This document shows, one piece after another, positions 1-5,523 of a stretch of DNA of 26,988 nucleotides. The notes below the pieces were generated by a model. The model was not told where the DNA came from. It worked only from the letters and a program-made list of their open reading frames with translations, and made no database searches. Position 1 is the first letter of the stretch. Every line of letters begins with the position of its first letter. Origin of the DNA: a virus; IMG/VR virus record IMGVR_UViG_3300025435_000067, positions 1 to 26,988 of that record; one strand, given 5' to 3'. A program made the translations under genes and the position numbers.

Positions 1-144
1 ATCATACATAGCATTGTCTCCTCTAATGAACACTCCTGGCCAATCGTCGTTGATCTGTAACGGACCAGTTTCAACTCGCGCACCGTGAGGTCTATCACCA
101 AAAGGGCACGGAATCTCGGATAAATCAGCTGTTATTTTTTGCAT
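1..144 (-). CDS. Partial unknown protein (N-terminal 48 residues)
   Basis: An open frame starts at an ATG at 144 and runs off the left edge. The visible 48 residues begin MQKITADLSEIPCPF and continue through a GDRPHGARVE stretch to a WPGVFIRGDNAMY segment. There is no stop, and the frame lies 8 bases after the stop of the ClpP-like gene on the same strand, as expected for an operon member. I do not recognise the family. A short hydrophilic N-terminus followed by an aromatic-rich segment suggests a small soluble protein. It cannot be classified without the rest. Confidence 0.7.
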   Translation of the reverse strand, partial: MQKITADLSEIPCPFGDRPHGARVETGPLQINDDWPGVFIRGDNAMYD

Positions 145-152
145 AGCAGACC

Positions 153-740
153 TTATTTGTTGAGGTAGGTATTAACTACTTTATCTGCTATATTATACTT
201 TACAGCCTCATCTGCGTCAAGATAAACATCCTGGGGAGGCATTAAAATTTCTTTTATTTTCTTCTCATTTAGTCCAGTACATTTTGTATAGTGGTTTAAC
301 ATACGCTTAGATGTAAGATTAAACTCTTTAATCACAGCTATAAGTTCGTGTTCTTTACCCTGGCTACCCCAACTAAACTGATGGCTCAGTATGCTGGTAT
401 TTGGAGTGATAGTGCGATGTCCTTTAGCACCTGCCATGAATATCAATAGACCTGCTGAACTTATCTGTCCCAATCCTAATGTATGGACTGGTATCCTGCT
501 GCCCTGCATTATGTCAATGAGTGCGAAGGCAGCTGCTAGATCACCACCTTCGCTGTTTATCATTATAGTTAAGTTTTGCAATCTATCCTTTTTAGGGGAT
601 AAGCTCTTTTCTAAGATGAACTCGATAGCATCACTTGTGTTTGTTGAGGTAATTTCATCGCTTAGGATGAAAATACCGTGGTCGTAAATTGTAGTCTTAT
701 CACTGTCTTCTGAGTCTAGCTCTTCAGATTTTTTAGTCAT
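153..740 (-). CDS. clpP: ClpP-like serine protease
   Basis: A 195-residue protein of the ClpP/crotonase-fold protease family, close to the usual ClpP length. All three catalytic residues are visible: Ser95 in ISSAGLL (matching the ASMGA Ser of bacterial ClpP), His120 in ILSHQ, and Asp171 in QDVYLDADEAV. The INSEGGD segment (about 62-68) matches the ClpP substrate-binding strand. The first 15 residues are acidic and probably disordered. The start lies 3 bases after the speD-like stop, so the two are likely translated together. No Clp ATPase is in the window, so it could use the host ClpX/ClpA or act alone. ClpP-like proteins in phages may process virion proteins or degrade host proteins; the sequence does not say which. 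Family certain, substrate unknown. Confidence 0.9.
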   Translation of the reverse strand: MTKKSEELDSEDSDKTTIYDHGIFILSDEITSTNTSDAIEFILEKSLSPKKDRLQNLTIMINSEGGDLAAAFALIDIMQGSRIPVHTLGLGQISSAGLLIFMAGAKGHRTITPNTSILSHQFSWGSQGKEHELIAVIKEFNLTSKRMLNHYTKCTGLNEKKIKEILMPPQDVYLDADEAVKYNIADKVVNTYLNK

Positions 741-743
741 TCA

Positions 744-1109
744 TTATGCCTGTCGTGTTAAGAAAGAAGGACGTATGCTCTTCGCACCAAAATACTTTTG
801 GACTAGACCAATTACTATCTGGTCATCATACTCCTTGCAAGAGAAAACGTCTAGATACATAGCATTTCCTCCCTTGAGATCATCTGGTACAAAGTGAGCA
901 CAGATGTTACTGGTCTCAATCAACTGTACTAGTGTATAGCCGGCTTTGTTTCCGCTACCGAAGTTAACAATTTGTGGTTCTCCAAAAGCCACCATATCGA
1001 TGTCTTTTACCAATTGCTTAGTGAAATTGTAGATTGTGGTATAGTCTTGGATAGCGTCGCTGTTACAGTCGGCGCAATCTAGTATAAGGTGATAACCCCA
1101 GTATGCCAT
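744..1109 (-). CDS. speD: S-adenosylmethionine decarboxylase-like protein (SpeD family)
   Basis: A 121-residue protein with the short bacterial AdoMet decarboxylase pattern: GYHLILDCADC near the N-terminus, an ETSNICAHFV segment (about 65-74) corresponding to ESHxxxH in SpeD, and LDVFSC with Cys91 corresponding to the catalytic Cys of DVFTC. True SpeD is a proenzyme cut at Glu-Ser to make a pyruvoyl cofactor. In my alignment that Ser falls at or near GYTL (Tyr58-Thr59), with no serine, so cleavage and decarboxylase activity are doubtful. Active SpeD would feed spermidine synthesis. The ATG has an AGGAG 10 bases upstream; an earlier ATG opens only an 11-codon frame. It is followed at once by clpP and preceded by a sigma70-type promoter with a dyad. 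Fold assignment is good, chemistry uncertain. Confidence 0.75.
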   Translation of the reverse strand: MAYWGYHLILDCADCNSDAIQDYTTIYNFTKQLVKDIDMVAFGEPQIVNFGSGNKAGYTLVQLIETSNICAHFVPDDLKGGNAMYLDVFSCKEYDDQIVIGLVQKYFGAKSIRPSFLTRQA

Positions 1110-1134
1110 CTCATGTTTACTCCTTTAAGTTTTA

Positions 1135-1163
1135 ATAGTATGACATAGATGTATCTATGTCAA
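1135..1163 (-). promoter_or_regulatory. Sigma70-type promoter of speD-clpP with operator-like dyad
   Basis: Reading the minus strand, a perfect -35 TTGACA (1163-1158), a 17-base spacer and a -10-like TACTAT (1140-1135) lie 25 bases before the speD start codon. Perfect 10-base inverted half-sites (TGACATAGAT) at 1141-1150 and 1153-1162, separated by 2 bases, fill the spacer and most of the -35 box. This is where a repressor dimer would block RNA polymerase. The dyad could instead form an RNA hairpin in read-through transcripts. Confidence 0.75.
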
Positions 1164-1192
1164 GAAAAAGATAGGGGACCTATTCCCCTATC
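1164..1192 (-). terminator. Rho-independent terminator after the endolysin gene
   Basis: A 9-base-pair stem (1184-1192 with 1170-1178, GATAGGGGA arms) with a 5-base loop is followed on the minus strand by TTTTTC. It lies 24 bases after the endolysin stop and abuts the -35 box of the speD promoter, insulating the two units. Confidence 0.85.
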
Positions 1193-1199
1193 CATCCTT

Positions 1200-1207
1200 T
1201 ATTTATA
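1200..1207 (-). promoter_or_regulatory. TATAAATA octamer (late-promoter match of doubtful function)
   Basis: A perfect T4-type late promoter octamer lies 9 bases after the endolysin stop. Transcription from it would start next to the terminator at 1164-1192, so it could only be useful if polymerase reads through into speD. It may be a chance match in an AT-rich 3' region. Confidence 0.3.
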
Positions 1208-1215
1208 TTATACTA

Positions 1216-2001
1216 TTATACTCTAGCGGCTTTTCTGTAACCGAGCACTCTGCTAGCATCATAATAGGCTACGCTAACTCCCCTAGCCTGATTTCCACCG
1301 AGGACAGCTACATACTTCCTGCCATCTACTTCTACTGTTTTGACGTAAAATCCTACATGTCCTGCCCATTTATTATGGCCCCTGCGGAAAACCACGACAT
1401 CACCTTCTTCGGGTCTCTTGACAGCTTGCCCCCAATTTAAGAAACTACGTGCTGCGAGACTATCGGTCCCTTTTAGGCCGAGATCGGCTAATACCGTGTT
1501 AGCCCAAGCTGCACACCAAGGTATGCGAGCAGGATCTACTTTATAACCGAAGGTGTTAGAAAGTTTATTTTCTAACACCTTGCGATCTTTCTCTGCGTCC
1601 ATTCCAATCATAGTAGATCCTTTTTCTAGCGTTTTTGCTGAAGAATTTATTGGAATAACGTTTTCTACTAGTTCTGCTGTTGTTATATTTTCAGGTGGCG
1701 CACATTCTACATCCCAAAATAAGAAATGGCACTGTTTACCACTATTTAAAGAAATCGTGCGAACCGGATCACTGTGTATCTTATTGTGATGTACAGGACC
1801 GTGTTTCTTCTTCCTATGATGTATCACAGGATGTTGATATACATGATGTTTCTTATGCTTTGTGCTATGCTTAACTACTTTTTTAGAAACAATCGTTGTT
1901 TTCTTTACTATTTCTGTTTTAATTGTATCAGCCATAGATACTGATGGCACGGCTAATAATAAAAATGTAGCAGCACCCATCATTAACAAATGTTTTTTCA
2001 A
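1216..2001 (-). CDS. Secreted peptidoglycan hydrolase (TIGR02594/CHAP-like endolysin)
   Basis: A 261-residue protein with a Sec signal peptide (MKKHLLMMGAATFLLL..., likely cut after SMA at residue 24). A strikingly His/Lys-rich segment (about 44-76) follows, then a C-terminal cysteine amidase-type domain (about 140-258). That domain has the TIGR02594 signature: Cys163 in PWCAAWAN, His215 in GHVGFYV and Asn237 in GGNQ, ending RVLGYR. It probably cuts cell-wall peptide crosslinks in the periplasm. Export by the host Sec system would make cytoplasmic membrane holes unnecessary for access to the wall. The start is TTG (2001) with GGAG 8 bases upstream. A TATAAT -10 precedes it and a terminator follows, so it is a single-gene unit. 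It could also be a cell-wall hydrolase for another purpose. Confidence 0.8.
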   Translation of the reverse strand: MKKHLLMMGAATFLLLAVPSVSMADTIKTEIVKKTTIVSKKVVKHSTKHKKHHVYQHPVIHHRKKKHGPVHHNKIHSDPVRTISLNSGKQCHFLFWDVECAPPENITTAELVENVIPINSSAKTLEKGSTMIGMDAEKDRKVLENKLSNTFGYKVDPARIPWCAAWANTVLADLGLKGTDSLAARSFLNWGQAVKRPEEGDVVVFRRGHNKWAGHVGFYVKTVEVDGRKYVAVLGGNQARGVSVAYYDASRVLGYRKAARV

Positions 2002-2023
2002 TGTAGTCTCCTCTCTACGTTGT

Positions 2024-2052
2024 ATTATACTTAGTTTCGGAGGAGTAAGTAA
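2024..2052 (-). promoter_or_regulatory. Candidate sigma70-type promoter of the endolysin gene
   Basis: A perfect -10 TATAAT (2029-2024) has a weak -35 (TTACTT, 2052-2047) 17 bases upstream, placed between the end of the tmRNA and the TTG start codon. It matches the -10 consensus fully but only half of the -35. Confidence 0.5.
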
Positions 2053-2077
2053 AGTAATATTATTTAATAATAATGTT

Positions 2078-2389
2078 AAAAGTGGGGGATTCTGTTTCCA
2101 CGCTCCCCCGGGCGCATTGAAATTAAGCTGCTAGAGCCATTTCATAAGTTGCAACGTTGTCGTTAGCAATTATTAGTTTTATTGCGTTAACCGAGCTTTC
2201 GCCGGACTGTCTACTTCAACCTTTATACGCCAGTCGATCCTGTTTATCGCCCATCAAAAACACATAGAACTATAATCCTACGGGGCACTCAGTTATATTG
2301 TTGCTACTACAACCTATGTGCTTTTGGTGGACGATTCGGGTACCGCCCCCGAGTCCTGATCGTTTTATTGCTTTGCTATCAACAACAGT
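2078..2389 (-). ncRNA. ssrA: tmRNA, circularly permuted two-piece form
   Basis: On the minus strand the acceptor piece comes first. It has a T-arm with TCGGG/CCCGA stem and 7-base loop (2352-2336), then acceptor strand ATCGTCC (2335-2329) and encoded A-CCA ending at 2325. A 72-base intervening segment (2324-2253) follows, whose ends pair (CACATAG with CTATGTG). The coding piece starts at 2252 with GGGCGAT, which pairs with ATCGTCC over 7 bp (one G-U), and holds the tmRNA signature GGATCGAC. The tag reading frame (2167-2123) encodes ANDNVATYEMALAA then TAA. An H-type pseudoknot can form after the tag (GGGGGA 2109-2104 with TCCCCC 2089-2084, crossed by CGC/GCG). The ANDN start, LAA end and permutation match alphaproteobacterial tmRNA. 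It would rescue stalled ribosomes and tag proteins for proteolysis. The ends of the transcript are approximate. Confidence 0.93.
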
Positions 2390-2393
2390 ACAT

Positions 2394-2424
2394 TATTTAT
2401 AACATCTGTTTATATGCTTGTCAA
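2394..2424 (-). promoter_or_regulatory. tmRNA promoter: consensus sigma70 site overlapping a late octamer
   Basis: TTGACA (2424-2419), a 17-base spacer and TATAAA (2401-2396) form a near-consensus sigma70 promoter starting two bases past the upstream stop codon. The -10 is also part of a perfect TATAAATA octamer (2401-2394), the T4 late promoter sequence, so the tmRNA could be made both early and late. Confidence 0.85.
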
Positions 2425-2425
2425 C

Positions 2426-4387
2426 TTATATCCAGGTAGGACGCTGTATTCCATTTTTAAAATTAGCACCGTCATCAAATGTGGTGCCAAACGGATATGG
2501 ATATTTGTATTTTTGATTAGGTCCAGCAGCTACGTGTACATATCCAACATCCCCCGAATGTTGGAAAACTAGATAAACAAATGAATCTTTGATATATTTT
2601 ACAGCCCATTGTGCTATCTCATAGTGTTTAGCTGCACTATTCCAACTTAAATCAACTGCTGCACCAAAACAATGATCACTTTTTCCATAATCGCTGCCGC
2701 CCGGGCCTCTAAATCCGTTTACTATAGTAGCCCTACCAAAATTCTGTTCTAGTGGATCTACTGCATTTGTAGCAATATATTTTAAACCATCCACTATCTG
2801 ATCAAGTGTAAGACCTAAATGACCTTTAGGTGGCAATTCATATCCGCCTTTGACTCCTTGTTTGGTTAATTGTCCTAGTGTCCTACCGTTAGGAGAGATT
2901 ACTAAACTATAATCTATCTGTCCATTTTTCATTACAGTTCCGCTAGGCGGAGTTTGTGGAGGGTGAGCACCCCCTCGAGGCAAATTGGTCCTTTGTGACG
3001 GTGCCGATTTCCTGCGACTAGTTATATCATTTGGTGGACTAGTGAATGGCCCTGCGTCTGGACTAATGCCCATCGCACTAGGATTATATGTGCGAGGAGG
3101 TCTTCCGGACGAAAGTAAATTGGAAATATTTCCTGGCAATGCATTAGTTAGTTGGCTAGGAGAAAAAAGATTAGCTGTATCAAAAAATGACAATTTTTGT
3201 GCTACACCGCTCACAGCTCCAGCTACACTACCGCCGAGCGCCGACATTACTCCACTCGCTCCTCCAGTTAATGACCCTATGCTTAGATTAGTCGGAACTA
3301 TAGATACTCTACTACCGACTACGCTACTCATTAGACTAGATAGGCTATTAAACGCAGAACTGTTAGTAGATCCAAATAAATCAACTGGTATAGTAGCGTG
3401 TGGGGTCGTAGATAGATTAACCATAGATCCAACATTTATATGTGGTACGCTTATTTTAACACTGTTTCCAGTGACAACATTTGTTAGAGCTGCACCCATC
3501 ACGTTACTCAATACCATTTGTTTAGTTGTGCCACCAACATTTACAGATCCTAGAGATATTGAACTTACAGTATTTGTTAACGCAGATGATGCTGCAGGTA
3601 TTCCTATCGAAACAGAGGATAACGCTTGCCCAGCTGCTGATCCTATAGCATTACCAGAAGCTATGTTTAATAGATTGTTTATAGGTATAGGTGATTGCTT
3701 CAATAGTCCCGGAAGCGATCCAGCTGGTAAAAGAGACTTGAATGATCCCGGCAAACTTTTCAGTGCTCCTGGTAATGCCTTGGCACCTACTCCGTCCATT
3801 AGTCCTTCTAATGTCGATATTTTGCCGCTGGCTTCTCTGGGAATATTATATTGGATAGCTTTTTCAAATGATGAAGATCCTGTCTTGGAAGGTTTGCCAC
3901 CGGCATCATTTTCATCTGTGTTGGAACCTTTTTTAGCCTGCTGCATAGCAGCTATAGCAGCCTTCCTAAGATTTGGTTCTGTCATTCCGGTACCAGCTAC
4001 TGTTCCAGAGTTACCGCTTGCAGCATTTTTTAAATCAGTAGGTCGAGCTGGAGGTTGTGCGGTATATTTTACTCCAGCTACTTCTACGGTCGTGGTTATT
4101 CCACGCTTTGCTGCTTCGGCTGTAGCTAATAGTCTAGCTGTGGTAGAGGGATCACTGATCTTTCCTACTTTGGATTCTAATATTTTTATGTTAGCGTTTG
4201 TATCACTAGCATCTTTTGTCGGATAACCCGGAACAGTCATCTGTTTGCCGTTTATAACAGCATTGACAACTACTTCGATATTACTAGCATTTGCTAAATC
4301 GTTCGCTGCTTTTTGCGCATCTGCTACAGAGTTAAAGGTAGCTTGTGCGGTTGATCGTGAATTGGGGAGTAAACTAACCATACTCAT
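2426..4387 (-). CDS. Large baseplate/tail-type protein with C-terminal M15 peptidase
   Basis: A 653-residue protein. The first 480 or so residues are Ser/Ala/Gly/Thr-rich with many short hydrophobic repeats, typical of extended virion proteins. A Pro-rich linker (about 450-490) follows, then a peptidase M15-like domain (about 500-640). Zinc ligands are visible: His572 and Asp579 in SDHCFGAAVDL (the SxHxxGxAxD motif) and His618 in YVHVAAG. M15 enzymes cut peptidoglycan peptide stems, so this is probably a virion-borne wall hydrolase used during genome entry. It diverges from the PAAR spike-tip gene, and the two could form one puncturing device. The annotated ATG at 4387 has no Shine-Dalgarno and overlaps an AATAAATA octamer, so the true start may be the ATG two codons later or otherwise unusual. 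Confidence 0.8.
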   Translation of the reverse strand: MSMVSLLPNSRSTAQATFNSVADAQKAANDLANASNIEVVVNAVINGKQMTVPGYPTKDASDTNANIKILESKVGKISDPSTTARLLATAEAAKRGITTTVEVAGVKYTAQPPARPTDLKNAASGNSGTVAGTGMTEPNLRKAAIAAMQQAKKGSNTDENDAGGKPSKTGSSSFEKAIQYNIPREASGKISTLEGLMDGVGAKALPGALKSLPGSFKSLLPAGSLPGLLKQSPIPINNLLNIASGNAIGSAAGQALSSVSIGIPAASSALTNTVSSISLGSVNVGGTTKQMVLSNVMGAALTNVVTGNSVKISVPHINVGSMVNLSTTPHATIPVDLFGSTNSSAFNSLSSLMSSVVGSRVSIVPTNLSIGSLTGGASGVMSALGGSVAGAVSGVAQKLSFFDTANLFSPSQLTNALPGNISNLLSSGRPPRTYNPSAMGISPDAGPFTSPPNDITSRRKSAPSQRTNLPRGGAHPPQTPPSGTVMKNGQIDYSLVISPNGRTLGQLTKQGVKGGYELPPKGHLGLTLDQIVDGLKYIATNAVDPLEQNFGRATIVNGFRGPGGSDYGKSDHCFGAAVDLSWNSAAKHYEIAQWAVKYIKDSFVYLVFQHSGDVGYVHVAAGPNQKYKYPYPFGTTFDDGANFKNGIQRPTWI

Positions 4388-4394
4388 ATTTATT
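4387..4394 (-). promoter_or_regulatory. AATAAATA late-type octamer overlapping a start codon
   Basis: This octamer shares its flank ATCTAATAAATAT with the one at 9966-9973. Here its last base is the A of the ATG of the M15 gene, so if it is active the mRNA would be leaderless or start inside the gene. Confidence 0.4.
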
Positions 4395-4407
4395 AGATAC
4401 TGTAGCC

Positions 4408-4415
4408 CATAAATA
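4408..4415 (+). promoter_or_regulatory. CATAAATA late-type octamer before the PAAR gene
   Basis: It lies on the plus strand 17 bases before the PAAR start codon, with AGGAGG in between. It is the only late-type octamer I found directing the plus strand. Confidence 0.5.
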
Positions 4416-4431
4416 CTGCAGGAGGACGATA

Positions 4432-4734
4432 ATGGGACAACTTTGGGCAGTAGTAGGGGATCCTAATTCACACGGTGGGGGAGAATTAACATTAAGCGGC
4501 GATTCCTCTCCCGGAACAGTCTTTATCAATAATATACCTGTTATAGTAGGTACGACAGATGCAGGACCTGACGGGCTTGCTGATCCCGATGGACCACCAC
4601 ATGATGATCCAAAAAGCAGTTCACATAGCGCAACTGTGTTTGCTTATAATAAACCTGCACACAGGAATGGCGATACTCGTGTATGCGGTGCCACTACTGT
4701 AGTTGTAAATGAAACTACAGTTTTTGTCGGTTAA
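4432..4734 (+). CDS. PAAR-motif spike-tip protein
   Basis: A 100-residue protein with the PAAR pattern: GDPNSHGGG near the start, VFINNIPVIV in the middle, SSHSATVFAYNKPAHRNGD (the PAAR-like NKPAHRNGD) and VCGATTVVVNETTVFVG at the end. PAAR proteins form a small metal-bound cone on the tip of the central tail spike (T4 gp5.4) and sharpen it for membrane piercing. Scattered His and one Cys could bind the metal. A strong AGGAGG precedes the ATG. It is the only structural-type gene on the plus strand, divergent from the M15 protein gene, and its stop overlaps that of the convergent small gene by four bases (a shared TTAA). Confidence 0.9.
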   Translation: MGQLWAVVGDPNSHGGGELTLSGDSSPGTVFINNIPVIVGTTDAGPDGLADPDGPPHDDPKSSSHSATVFAYNKPAHRNGDTRVCGATTVVVNETTVFVG

Positions 4735-5045
4735 AATAATTTACCCATATTTGGGCTACTTGGAGTCATTATACTAGTGACACCCTGTATATACTGACTG
4801 GCTGTTTGTTTATCAGTAGATGCTATAGCCATAACTGCGTGTTTTGGAATAGTAATTTCGCCTTTGATCTCAGCAGTAAACAGGAAAGGAGTCATTGCTA
4901 CTCCTTGTCCTGTCATGCTTAATACTAGAGGTCTCGATACAGTATATCCTGTATCATCGACGGCAGATAGCTTAGAGATGATTTCTTCACCTGTTAATAA
5001 TTTTAATGTGTAGATTTCACCGAAATTAAACTTTTTTACTATCAT
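4731..5045 (-). CDS. Small conserved phage protein, possibly LSm-like
   Basis: A 104-residue protein beginning MIVKKFNFGEIYTLKLLTGEEIISKLSAVDDTGYTVSRPLVLSM. A strand-rich start with LTGEEIISKL followed by VSRPLVL resembles the Sm1 part of LSm-fold RNA-binding proteins found in T4-like marine phages. A second strand pair (FLFTAEIKGEITIPKHAV) follows, then a Ser/Pro/Met tail. The start codon overlaps the glutaredoxin stop (TAATG), so it is last in the nrd-grx operon. The LSm suggestion rests on pattern only, with no diagnostic residue. Confidence 0.65.
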   Translation of the reverse strand: MIVKKFNFGEIYTLKLLTGEEIISKLSAVDDTGYTVSRPLVLSMTGQGVAMTPFLFTAEIKGEITIPKHAVMAIASTDKQTASQYIQGVTSIMTPSSPNMGKLF

Positions 5046-5302
5046 TAGGCAGCTAGGCTTTCTCTTAACATCTCAGGATTTGATTTCTTTAATCCATCAT
5101 ATCCACCTTCGACTAATAGGTATTCTCCCTTATATATCTGAGGTACCGTCTTATGACCTTTTGATTTAATAAATTCAAGGGCTCTTGGATCTTCCATTAC
5201 ATTAATAGTCTCGTATGTAATATCGTTTTTTTCTAACCAAGCCTTGGCACGATCGCAATAGGGACAAGCGGGCTTGCTATATAATGTGACTATATTAGGC
5301 AT
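5045..5302 (-). CDS. grx: Glutaredoxin
   Basis: An 85-residue glutaredoxin of normal length. The dithiol active site is Cys13-Pro-Tyr-Cys16. The glutathione-binding TVPQIY (about 52-57) and GGYDGL (about 67-72) motifs are present. Its place just after nrdB/nrdA on one transcript indicates that it reduces the C-terminal cysteine pair of the phage ribonucleotide reductase, as T4 NrdC does. Its ATG overlaps the stop region of the preceding small gene. Function is well supported. Confidence 0.95.
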   Translation of the reverse strand: MPNIVTLYSKPACPYCDRAKAWLEKNDITYETINVMEDPRALEFIKSKGHKTVPQIYKGEYLLVEGGYDGLKKSNPEMLRESLAA

Positions 5303-5510
5303 CGATTGGCTCCTCCTTGTCTTCTGGCTTTGAAACAGAGTGAACTAGATCGCCCTGATGATTATATAATTCTATCTTATTAAAATTAAACATTTCCATA
5401 CTTTCAATTAGAAACACTGCTCGATCATATGATTCTACATTGATTTCATTTGTTTCTAATTCTCCATCGACTAAACGATGTGTCTTTATTACATGATGAT
5501 GTTCAGACAT
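5295..5510 (-). CDS. Small acidic protein of the nrd operon, unknown function
   Basis: A 71-residue protein starting MSEHHHVIKTHRLVDGELE. This start is chosen over an in-frame one 15 codons earlier because AAGGAG sits 7-8 bases before this ATG and the longer form would overlap nrdB. It has a His run at 4-6, a YDRAVFLIESMEMFNFNKIELYNHQG middle that looks like a helix plus strand, and an acidic tail (KPEDKEEPIDA). It lies between nrdB and glutaredoxin. I do not recognise it; its position suggests a role in nucleotide metabolism, but nothing in the sequence proves that. Confidence 0.75.
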   Translation of the reverse strand: MSEHHHVIKTHRLVDGELETNEINVESYDRAVFLIESMEMFNFNKIELYNHQGDLVHSVSKPEDKEEPIDA

Positions 5511-5523
5511 TTTTTTCTCCTTT

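Noticed and set aside
2985-4226. Plus-strand open frame of 413 codons
   Set aside because: It is antisense to the M15 protein gene, which has a recognisable domain, and its translation is low-complexity and shows no family pattern.
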